Shown here piece after piece: positions 1-4,952 of a DNA stretch of 6,486 nucleotides (the first letter of the stretch is position 1; each line of letters opens with the position of its first letter). Origin of the DNA: an uncultured Altererythrobacter sp. (GTDB lineage Bacteria; Pseudomonadota; Alphaproteobacteria; Sphingomonadales; Sphingomonadaceae); contig CALLIO010000276.1 in the NCBI GenBank assembly GCA_938009055.1, forward strand, positions 1 through 6,486, in the 5' to 3' direction. The notes under the pieces are model-generated. The model had not been told where the DNA came from. It saw only the letters and a list, made by a program, of their open reading frames with translations, and did no database searches. A program made the position numbers and the translations under genes.

Positions 1-24
1 CAACCTCCTTTATCCGTGAGCAAA

Positions 25-846
25 ATGATGACTCAAGCAATTCCCTATTGGCATGTCGATGCCTTCGCTTCGCACACTTTCAGCGGCAATCAGGCCGCCG
101 TGATGGTGCTTGATCAATGGCTCGATGATGACACGCTCGTCAAAGTGGGCGGTGAGAATATGTTCGCCGAAACGGCCTTTGTCGTACGTGATGAAACCGG
201 AGAAGCGGATTGGGAATTGCGCTGGTGCACGCCCACCTATGAAATCGCGCTATGCGGCCATGCGACTTTGGCGGCAGGCCATGTGCTTTTGTCGCACCAT
301 GAATGGGGCGCGGGTAAGAACCAAGTCACATTCCGCACGCGCAAATCGGGTATTTTGGAAGTTAGGCGTCTTGGTGATGGCTATGAAGTCGCGCTCCCTG
401 CAATTGAAACAGAGCCGCGCCCGCATCCCGAAGCAGTGAAATTGCTGGGAGCAGAGCCGCTGCTCGTCCACCGCAATGACACGCTTTACAATATCTTCCT
501 GTTTGAAAATGAAGCGCAAGTGCGCGCGCTTGACCCTGATTTGCGCGGACTCGGCGCGCTGGGCGTCGACCAGTTCGATTGCACAGCACCGGGCGACAAG
601 TCCGATATCGTCAGCCGGATCTTTGTGCCAGGGGCAGGCGTGGATGAGGATAGCGTAACTGGCTCTGCCCATGCAGCGCTCACTCCCTTTTGGGCCAAAC
701 GGCTGGGGCGCGATGAATTTACAGCGCATCAAGCGTCCGAGCGCGGCGGGGATTTGACTTGCAGGCTGGATGGTGCCGAGGATGGAGGCCGCGTTTGGCT
801 TGGCGGGCCTTGCGTTACAGTGGTGGCCGGTGAATTCTATATCTAG
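25..846 (+). CDS. PhzF family phenazine biosynthesis-like isomerase
   Basis: This is a cytoplasmic PhzF/diaminopimelate-epimerase-fold enzyme of 273 aa, close to the usual family length of about 260-300. Family hallmarks appear in order: the N-terminal core with GNQAAV (about residues 21-26), AETAFV carrying the expected catalytic glutamate (E49), CGHATLA (77-83) with the conserved histidine H79, and EDSVTGSAHAAL (208-219), whose D209 matches the conserved aspartate of PhzF. SERGG and a VWLGGP segment follow near the C-terminus. In PhzF of pseudomonads this fold isomerises a dihydroxyanthranilate. Most chromosomal homologues, this one included, have no known substrate and no phenazine genes nearby, so the family name should not be read as a pathway. 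The start is uncertain: ATG at 25, ATG at 28 and GTG at 16 are all in frame, and no clear ribosome-binding site is visible in the few upstream bases. It stands alone here, converging on the hydrolase gene. Confidence 0.93.
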   Translation: MMTQAIPYWHVDAFASHTFSGNQAAVMVLDQWLDDDTLVKVGGENMFAETAFVVRDETGEADWELRWCTPTYEIALCGHATLAAGHVLLSHHEWGAGKNQVTFRTRKSGILEVRRLGDGYEVALPAIETEPRPHPEAVKLLGAEPLLVHRNDTLYNIFLFENEAQVRALDPDLRGLGALGVDQFDCTAPGDKSDIVSRIFVPGAGVDEDSVTGSAHAALTPFWAKRLGRDEFTAHQASERGGDLTCRLDGAEDGGRVWLGGPCVTVVAGEFYI

Positions 847-847
847 C

Positions 848-870
848 GCGGTTTGATTGAACCAAGCCGC
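848..870. terminator. Possible hairpin between convergent genes
   Basis: The 40-bp gap between the PhzF-family and hydrolase stop codons contains GCGGTTT (848-854) facing AAGCCGC (864-870). They form a 7-bp stem with one G-T wobble and a 9-nt loop. The position suits a shared terminator of two convergent genes, but no T-tract follows on either strand, so it is not a canonical intrinsic terminator. Chance is possible. Confidence 0.3.
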
Positions 871-886
871 CCACGCCCTCCAGCCC

Positions 887-2056
887 TTATTTCACAGGAT
901 AGAGCTCGAGAATATCCGCTAGCTCGCCCATCATCACACGCCTTTGCTCAGACGTGGAATGACCCAGCCGCACAATCGTTACGCTCTGCTGGGGCGAAGC
1001 AATCACATATTGCCCCATATGGCCGATCAGTGAGAAGACCGTTTGCGGTGCGCGATCAGGGAACAAAGGATGGGGATGCTCGCGCTCGCTTTCAGGGCGC
1101 TCGCGATTGAGCCAGATCTGATAGCCATAATGTGCAGCCCGCGGGCTGGGAGTGAGCATTTGATCGACCCAGCGTTTGGGCACCAATTGCTCGCCGCCCG
1201 GCGCTCTTCCGCCTAGCCTTAGGAAATCGCCCAGCTTGGCCCAATCGCGCGCATTGCCATGGATCAAGCTTCCGCCGATTAGCGTGCCTGCATTGTCAAA
1301 TTCGGGGACCATCGAATCCATGCCCAGAGGCCCGAACAAGCGCGCTTGCAAAAAGTCGCGAACAGCCTTGGCGCGCAATTCTGGATCATCGCTGCTGGTC
1401 AAAACGCGTGCAGCAATATCAGCAAGGATCACAGTAGTGTTCGAGGAATATTCGAACTTGGCCCCCGGCTCAGCCTCCAATGGTTGTTCCTCCGCCCATT
1501 TCGCCATGTCATCGCGCCCGTCGAGGAACAGCATGCGCACTTCGCTGGAATCATAGGGCGGGTCGCCAGCTTCCGTATGCCTGAGGCCAGAGCGCATTTG
1601 CAAAAGCTGGCGCAAAGTGATCTCACCGCGCGGATCGCCGGGGCGCTGCCACAAGGCAACCGGCGCACTTTCATCCAGCCGCAAGCGCCCGTCTGCCACC
1701 AGCATACCAACCATCACGGCTGTCACAGTCTTGGCCATCGACCAGCTAATCATCGGAGTTGAGGCGTCATAGCCTTCGCCATAACGCTCAGCTGCAATCT
1801 CCCCGCCGGACAAAACCACCAGCGCGCGCGTTTCGCCCATCTCCTCTTCTCCGGCGAACAAATCATCGACTTGCCGCGCCAGCTCTTCTTTCGGAGCGCC
1901 TGCCTTGTCCGTCACAGCCTCGAACGCTTCTTCAGTCAAAGGCGGCGGCCCCGTGTCAGGCTCTGCGCAAGCTGACAAAGCAAGGCAAAGCGACAGACCA
2001 AGGCTTGGCAGTGCCGCATGAGACAGACTAGAGGAACGCGACCGGGTAAGCTTCAT
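887..2056 (-). CDS. Serine hydrolase lipoprotein (beta-lactamase / 6-aminohexanoate-dimer hydrolase type)
   Basis: This 389-aa protein belongs to the penicillin-binding-protein/class C beta-lactamase fold. The nucleophile motif is SMAK (S106, K109) within ISWSMAKTVTAV. The second-motif tyrosine is Y203 in FEYSSNT, the arrangement seen in NylB-like esterases and amidases. The third motif is HMG (346-348), replacing the KTG of true beta-lactamases. The N-terminus has a basic start, a hydrophobic stretch and a lipobox LSAC with C30 as the predicted lipidation site, so it is probably an exported lipoprotein. The start was chosen at the ATG nearest this signal sequence. An upstream in-frame ATG at 2191 would add 45 residues, bury the signal peptide and run through the divergent gene. 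No good ribosome-binding site precedes 2056. The substrate (ester, amide or peptide) cannot be read from sequence, and nylon-oligomer activity should not be assumed. Confidence 0.92.
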   Translation of the reverse strand: MKLTRSRSSSLSHAALPSLGLSLCLALSACAEPDTGPPPLTEEAFEAVTDKAGAPKEELARQVDDLFAGEEEMGETRALVVLSGGEIAAERYGEGYDASTPMISWSMAKTVTAVMVGMLVADGRLRLDESAPVALWQRPGDPRGEITLRQLLQMRSGLRHTEAGDPPYDSSEVRMLFLDGRDDMAKWAEEQPLEAEPGAKFEYSSNTTVILADIAARVLTSSDDPELRAKAVRDFLQARLFGPLGMDSMVPEFDNAGTLIGGSLIHGNARDWAKLGDFLRLGGRAPGGEQLVPKRWVDQMLTPSPRAAHYGYQIWLNRERPESEREHPHPLFPDRAPQTVFSLIGHMGQYVIASPQQSVTIVRLGHSTSEQRRVMMGELADILELYPVK

Positions 2057-2074
2057 GGGCAAGCTGTGGGCGAG

Positions 2075-2082
2075 AAGAAGGG
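2075..2082 (+). promoter_or_regulatory. Ribosome-binding site deciding the start at 2091
   Basis: AAGAAGGG lies 8 nt before the ATG at 2091. This favours that start over the in-frame ATG at 2055, which has only a weak GGGTAAG at short spacing and whose first bases overlap the start codon of the divergent hydrolase gene. Confidence 0.5.
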
Positions 2083-2090
2083 CAATTTCA

Positions 2091-2438
2091 ATGGCAAAAG
2101 CGCGCGCAACCAGAGCGAGAAAATCGCGCCGCTGGCCGTGGGTAATGCTGTTCCTATTGCTGGTTCTGCTGGCTTTGGGCTGGTTCTTCAAAGTGCCTGC
2201 GCAAGGATATGCAGGCGTCTCGACAGCCTATAGCGCGCGGGTTGCATGCTCGTGCCGCTTTGTCGCTGGCCGCGATCTGGATGATTGCGCGAAGGACAAG
2301 CTGGCGGGAATGGAGCTGGTGACTTTGGTGGAGGATGTGGAGGCGAAAAGCGTAACCGCTCGCTTCCCGCTCATCGCTAGTGACACAGCTGCTTATCGCG
2401 AAGGCTTTGGCTGCGTTCTTGAGGAATGGGACGACTAA
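2091..2438 (+). CDS. Small membrane-anchored, cysteine-containing protein of unknown function
   Basis: This is a 115-aa protein: a very basic N-terminus (about residues 1-14), one hydrophobic segment (about 15-33) and a hydrophilic C-terminal domain predicted outside the cytoplasm (positive-inside rule). The domain has four cysteines (C53, C55, C66, C108), which could form disulfides in the periplasm. The segments ACSCRFVAGRD (52-62) and AYREGFGCVL (101-110) resemble, from memory of the family, a module found at the N-terminus of some proteobacterial serine hydrolases, where a CSxxFVSGR-like stretch and an AVYRxGLGC-like stretch occur. That likeness is an inference, but the divergent neighbour is such a hydrolase. 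The alternative start at 2055 adds 12 basic residues. The gene ends 9 bp before the stop codon of convergent mnmA. No enzyme motif is visible. Confidence 0.78.
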   Translation: MAKARATRARKSRRWPWVMLFLLLVLLALGWFFKVPAQGYAGVSTAYSARVACSCRFVAGRDLDDCAKDKLAGMELVTLVEDVEAKSVTARFPLIASDTAAYREGFGCVLEEWDD

Positions 2439-2447
2439 GCAGCGCGC

Positions 2448-3602
2448 TTAAGCTGCACTCTGCGTTGTCTCGATCCAGCCACCGCCCACCACTCGCTCGC
2501 CAGCATAGATCACTGCGGCTTGGCCCGGCGCCACGCCAAATTCAGGCTCGTTGAAGTGAAGCTTCACGCTCGCGCCATCGCCCAATGATCCCTCCAGCGT
2601 GACCGGCACAGGCTTTGCCAATGAGCGCACTTTGGCCGTAAGCGGCGTATCAGGCAGTGGGCCAATCCGATTGGTCTCAATCACTTCAATGGACGATACT
2701 GCCAGCATCAGCTTTGGCCCAACGCGCACTTGGCGGTTATCGGCATCCAAGCCGACAACATAAAGCGGCTCTGGCTGGCCGCCGATCTCAAGCCCCTTGC
2801 GCTGGCCAACGGTGAAGTGGACGATGCCCTTGTGCTGGCCCAGCACATCGCCCGTTTGCGCATGGACGATATCGCCCGGCACACCCCCTTCAGGCCGCAT
2901 CTTCTTGATGATTTTTGCATAATCGCCATCAGGCACGAAGCAAATATCCTGACTGTCGGGCTTGTCCGCATTCCTCAAGCCTGCTTGCTCAGCCAATTCG
3001 CGCACTTGCGCTTTGGGCAAGCCGCCAAGCGGAAAGCGCAAATAATCGAGCTGATCGTCAGTTGTGCCATAAAGGAAATAGGATTGATCGCGCGCTGCAT
3101 CCACGGCGCGGTGCATTTCGCTGACTTCGCCCACTTGCTTGCGCTGAATATAATGGCCTGTCGCCAAACAATCTGCGCCAAGCTCGTGCGCCATGCGGAA
3201 CAAATCGGTGAACTTGGGCCCCATATTGCAGCGGATACATGGCACAGGCGTGCGCCCAGCCAAATATTCATCGGCAAATTGCTCGACGACATCTTCGCGG
3301 AAAGCGCTTTCATGGTCGAAGACATAATGCGCAATGCCCAGCCGGTCGCACACAGCACGCGCATCGCTGATATCATCGCCGGCACAGCACGCGCCCTTGC
3401 GGCCCGTGGCAGCGCCATAATCATAAAGCTGCAAGGTAATGCCGATCACTTCCGCCCCGCTGGCCGCTGCCAATGCAGCGACCACGGACGAATCGACTCC
3501 GCCGCTCATCGCAACGACAATGCGCGCTTCAGATGCTGGCTTGTCGAGATCGAACAAAGCAGCAGCATCGAGCGCGGGATCAAGGGTGAATGTCTCAGCC
3601 AT
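2448..3602 (-). CDS. mnmA: tRNA-specific 2-thiouridylase MnmA
   Basis: MnmA thiolates C2 of the wobble uridine U34 in tRNAs for Lys, Glu and Gln, using ATP to adenylate the base and a persulfide sulfur delivered by the Sfu/Tus or IscS relay. The 384-aa length is normal. Visible features are the PP-loop SGGVDSS (33-39), ACCAGDDISDA (71-81), the TPVPCIRCN segment whose C125 corresponds to the first catalytic cysteine (E. coli Cys102 region), ATGHY (147-151), SQDICF with C221 as the persulfide-carrying second cysteine, VGQRKGL (265-271) and the C-terminal beta-barrel ending near GGGWIE. Both catalytic cysteines and the ATP loop are intact, so the enzyme should be active. About 28 residues precede the PP-loop strand, a modest N-terminal extension. 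Only a weak AGGG precedes the ATG. The gene diverges from the sciP operon across a 136-bp control region. Confidence 0.97.
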   Translation of the reverse strand: MAETFTLDPALDAAALFDLDKPASEARIVVAMSGGVDSSVVAALAAASGAEVIGITLQLYDYGAATGRKGACCAGDDISDARAVCDRLGIAHYVFDHESAFREDVVEQFADEYLAGRTPVPCIRCNMGPKFTDLFRMAHELGADCLATGHYIQRKQVGEVSEMHRAVDAARDQSYFLYGTTDDQLDYLRFPLGGLPKAQVRELAEQAGLRNADKPDSQDICFVPDGDYAKIIKKMRPEGGVPGDIVHAQTGDVLGQHKGIVHFTVGQRKGLEIGGQPEPLYVVGLDADNRQVRVGPKLMLAVSSIEVIETNRIGPLPDTPLTAKVRSLAKPVPVTLEGSLGDGASVKLHFNEPEFGVAPGQAAVIYAGERVVGGGWIETTQSAA

Positions 3603-3649
3603 TATTGCGACAGCGCCCTACACGCCTTCTACGGTTCTATCCAGTGGAG

Positions 3650-3682
3650 CGTGTTAAGGTCCGGTTTTCCAATCCTAACACG
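3650..3682. repeat. Inverted repeat CGTGTTA / TAACACG in the mnmA-sciP operon divergent region
   Basis: CGTGTTA at 3650-3656 and TAACACG at 3676-3682 are perfect inverted copies separated by 19 bp. With one extra A on the left arm the match extends by GG/CC. The arm centres are about 26 bp apart, roughly two and a half helical turns. It could bind a dimeric regulator, or form a hairpin in the mnmA leader, since it lies 48 bp upstream of the mnmA start. The right half also fits a degenerate CtrA-type spacing (see the adjacent entry). Confidence 0.45.
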
Positions 3683-3689
3683 ATGTAAA
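3654..3689. promoter_or_regulatory. Possible degenerate CtrA-like sites upstream of the sciP operon
   Basis: TTAA-N7-TTTT occurs at 3654-3668 on the plus strand. TTTA-N7-TTAG occurs on the minus strand (plus-strand CTAA at 3675-3678, TAAA at 3686-3689). CtrA of Caulobacter recognises TTAA-N7-TTAA and activates sciP there, so the location is sensible. Neither site is a full match, and AT-rich intergenic DNA produces such matches by chance. No convincing -35/-10 pair could be assigned to either divergent gene. Confidence 0.22.
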
Positions 3690-3716
3690 CTGCAGCTTTA
3701 CCTCATGTTGAGAACA

Positions 3717-3735
3717 GCGAGTGTAAGAGACTCGC
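3717..3735 (+). promoter_or_regulatory. Hairpin just before the start codon of the sciP-linked gene
   Basis: GCGAGT (3717-3722) and ACTCGC (3730-3735) are a perfect 6-bp inverted repeat with a 7-nt loop GTAAGAG. The stem ends 3 nt before the ATG at 3739. The loop holds the only Shine-Dalgarno-like sequence (TAAGAGA, 3724-3730). In the mRNA the hairpin could present or hide the ribosome site, or it could instead be a DNA operator. Confidence 0.35.
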
Positions 3736-3738
3736 ACG

Positions 3739-4065
3739 ATGTTTGAAAAATACACCCCCACGGCTCCTGTTTCGTCAGGTTCGCCAGCCGGTTCGGCCCG
3801 CCTGCAAGAGCGCACTGCGCTGCGTGCATTCGGCTGGAGCGAGCTGACGGCACGAATCGATGCTGCGCGCGATCTGCGCCGGGTGCTGCGCAATGATTCG
3901 CTGGTCGAAGCGACCAGTTTTGCTGATGCGGCTGGTGGTTACTTTGTTTCCGAGGGAAATAACAAACAGCGCGTTAACCCAAATGCTTTAGAAGCCCGCA
4001 AAGGCTTGGCTGACATAAAGGTCGCTCCCAAGGCTGAAGCACAAAAGAGCGACCAAGAGAGCTAG
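3739..4065 (+). CDS. Conserved-looking small protein in operon with sciP, function unknown
   Basis: I do not recognise this 108-aa protein. It has a low-complexity Ser/Pro/Ala N-terminus (about 8-20), a charged region predicted helical (about 21-53, containing GWSELTARIDAARDLRRVL), a short FADAAGGYFVSEG segment (61-73), and a polar C-terminus with NKQRVNPNALEARKG (75-89) and a Lys/Glu/Gln-rich tail. There is no signal peptide or membrane segment, so it is presumably cytoplasmic. Its TAG stop codon is directly followed by the ATG of sciP, which implies one mRNA and likely translational coupling. Codon use matches its neighbours, and the reading frame is long for its position, so I take it as a real gene. 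A role linked to SciP or the cell cycle is suggested only by context. Confidence 0.82.
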   Translation: MFEKYTPTAPVSSGSPAGSARLQERTALRAFGWSELTARIDAARDLRRVLRNDSLVEATSFADAAGGYFVSEGNNKQRVNPNALEARKGLADIKVAPKAEAQKSDQES

Positions 4066-4365
4066 ATGATCGAGAACCAAGACATTCGACCCGCGCAAGT
4101 AATCGGCCCGCTCGGCGAGCCGCTGACGATTGACGACCTGCCTTCGCCCAAAACGCGACGCTGGGTTGTTCGCCGCAAGGCTGAAGTCGTGGCTGCGGTC
4201 AATGGCGGTTTGCTGACGATCGACGAAGTGCTCGAGCGTTACAGCCTCACTTTGGAAGAGTTCGCATCTTGGCAGCGTGCAGTTGACCGTTCGGGCATGC
4301 AAGGCCTGCGCGTCACACGCATTCAGCATTACCGCGATCTCTACGAACGCCAGCTCAAATACTAA
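4066..4365 (+). CDS. sciP: SciP, CtrA-inhibitory cell-cycle regulator (DUF1153)
   Basis: SciP is a small alphaproteobacterial helix-turn-helix protein. In Caulobacter it binds CtrA and target promoters and represses CtrA-activated genes in newborn cells. This copy has 99 aa, against about 93 in Caulobacter. It carries the highly conserved core VIGPLGEPLTIDDLP (12-26), TRRWVVRRKAEVVAAV (30-45), GGLLTIDEVLERYSLTLEEF (47-66, the helix-turn-helix region), SWQRAVD (68-74) and GLRVTRIQHYR (80-90). The N- and C-terminal tails are the variable parts. It starts immediately after the stop of the upstream gene, with only a purine-rich AAGAGAG just before it, consistent with translation coupled to that gene. 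In Sphingomonadales the CtrA network is thought to be wired differently from Caulobacter, so the exact targets are uncertain. Confidence 0.95.
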   Translation: MIENQDIRPAQVIGPLGEPLTIDDLPSPKTRRWVVRRKAEVVAAVNGGLLTIDEVLERYSLTLEEFASWQRAVDRSGMQGLRVTRIQHYRDLYERQLKY

Positions 4366-4443
4366 GCTGTTTGGGCAAGCGGGCACTCAAAGCTTCGCGA
4401 ATCTGAAAACCACTGCTATTCGCTTCCCTATTGATTTCTAAAG

Positions 4444-4448
4444 GGAGG
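4444..4448 (+). promoter_or_regulatory. Strong ribosome-binding site of the GlsB-like gene
   Basis: GGAGG, within AAGGGAGGAG, lies 6 nt before the ATG at 4455 and settles that start over an in-frame ATG at 4431. Confidence 0.8.
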
Positions 4449-4454
4449 AGAATC

Positions 4455-4724
4455 ATGGAACTTTTCACAGAATATGGCTGGCTTGGCTGGATCGTTGTTG
4501 GCGGTTTGGCTGGCATGATCGGCAAGTTTTTGATGCCCGGCGAAGATGGCGGCGGCTGGATCATGACGATCTTGCTCGGCATTGCTGGCGCGGCCATCAT
4601 GGGCTTTGCCGGCAATCTGATCGGTTGGTATGAACCAGGCGAAGGTCCAGGCTTTATCGCTGCGATCATCGGCTCGATCATCTTGCTGTTTATCTATCGC
4701 CAAGTGAAGAAGCGCTCAGCCTAG
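4455..4724 (+). CDS. GlsB/YeaQ/YmgE family small membrane protein
   Basis: This is an 89-aa integral inner-membrane protein of the family once labelled transglycosylase-associated. It has three hydrophobic segments, at about 10-27 (GWIVVGGLAGMIGKFLM), 35-57 (containing GGWIMTILLGIAGAAIMGF) and 66-81 (GFIAAIIGSIILLFIY). The glycine-rich spacing, the MPG turn and the short basic end RQVKKRSA are typical of the family. The biochemical role is unknown, and homologues are often linked to stress responses. I see no EcfG-type GGAAC/CGTT promoter in the 89 bp upstream, so general-stress control is not supported here. It follows sciP on the same strand but, with its own strong ribosome-binding site and an 89-bp gap, is probably a separate unit. 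A strong terminator closes it. Confidence 0.93.
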   Translation: MELFTEYGWLGWIVVGGLAGMIGKFLMPGEDGGGWIMTILLGIAGAAIMGFAGNLIGWYEPGEGPGFIAAIIGSIILLFIYRQVKKRSA

Positions 4725-4747
4725 CTGATTTGCATCTAATTCGGATG

Positions 4748-4785
4748 AAAAGGGGCGGGGTCGCAGCAGCGGTTCCGCCCTTTTT
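4748..4785 (+). terminator. Intrinsic terminator after the GlsB-like gene
   Basis: AAAAGGGGCGG (4748-4758) pairs with CCGCCCTTTTT (4775-4785) as an 11-bp stem with one G-U wobble and a 16-nt loop. The GC-rich core runs into five Ts, the classical rho-independent layout, 23 nt after the stop codon at 4724. The opposite strand also ends in four Ts, so it might work both ways, although no gene converges on it. Confidence 0.88.
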
Positions 4786-4898
4786 GCGTCTTTTGCGCTT
4801 GGTGAGCCCACAAACTTCGGCAAAAAACTGTTCATCGGCGCAAGAATCCCTTCGTCGACACGGTGTTTGCGCCTGAACTCAAGCGGGTCTAGAAGGGA
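4786..4898. other. Intergenic spacer with short repeats, no gene seen
   Basis: This stretch lies between the terminator and the efflux promoter. TTTTGCG occurs twice in tandem (4782-4788 and 4791-4797), overlapping the terminator tail. GGCGCAA (4837-4843) and TTGCGCC (4867-4873) are perfect 7-bp inverted copies 23 bp apart. A minus-strand open frame across 4716-4970 has no family likeness and runs through the terminator. A small RNA cannot be excluded, but nothing positive supports one. Confidence 0.35.
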
Positions 4899-4925
4899 TT
4901 GCACTAGGTGCCTTAGTGCTATAAC
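4899..4925 (+). promoter_or_regulatory. Efflux operon promoter with embedded palindromic operator
   Basis: A good -10 element TATAAC lies at 4920-4925. A poor -35 (TTGCAC, 4899-4904) stands 15 bp upstream. Between and overlapping them is a perfect 6-bp inverted repeat, GCACTA (4901-4906) and TAGTGC (4914-4919), with a 7-bp centre. A third GCACT copy follows at 4934-4938 as part of a direct repeat of TTGCACT (4899-4905, 4932-4938). A palindrome placed between -35 and -10 is a typical repressor site, and TetR- or MarR-type repressors commonly control RND pumps. No regulator gene is in the window. Confidence 0.5.
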
Positions 4926-4941
4926 ACACCTTTGCACTCCC

Positions 4942-4946
4942 AAGGA
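4942..4946 (+). promoter_or_regulatory. Ribosome-binding site of the efflux adaptor gene
   Basis: AAGGA lies 6 nt before the ATG at 4953 and selects this start over an in-frame TTG at 4932, which would fall about at the predicted transcription start. Confidence 0.65.
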
Positions 4947-4952
4947 TTGGCA

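Noticed and set aside
250..732. Open frame of 160 codons opposite the PhzF-family gene
   Set aside because: It is an antisense shadow with no recognisable motifs, while the plus-strand gene has full family hallmarks.
25..846. Part of a phenazine biosynthesis cluster
   Set aside because: No other phz-like gene is in the window, and PhzF-fold proteins are widespread in bacteria that make no phenazine.
1176..1762. Plus-strand open frames opposite the serine hydrolase
   Set aside because: They are antisense to a protein with SMAK, YSS and HMG motifs in order. Their sequences are Arg/Ser/Pro-rich shadow-like translations.
887..2056. Calling the hydrolase a beta-lactamase resistance gene
   Set aside because: The third motif is HMG rather than KTG and the second motif is of the NylB/esterase kind. 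The fold is shared, but antibiotic hydrolysis is not supported.
2730..3746. Long open frame (338 codons) on the plus strand opposite mnmA
   Set aside because: It lies antisense to a gene with intact catalytic motifs, resembles no protein family, has odd composition and extends into the control region. It is the usual shadow of a codon-biased gene.
4397..4423. Inverted repeat GCGAAT / ATTCGC after sciP as a terminator
   Set aside because: The stem is only 6 bp with a 15-nt loop, has no T-tract, and is AT-containing, so it is within chance expectation.
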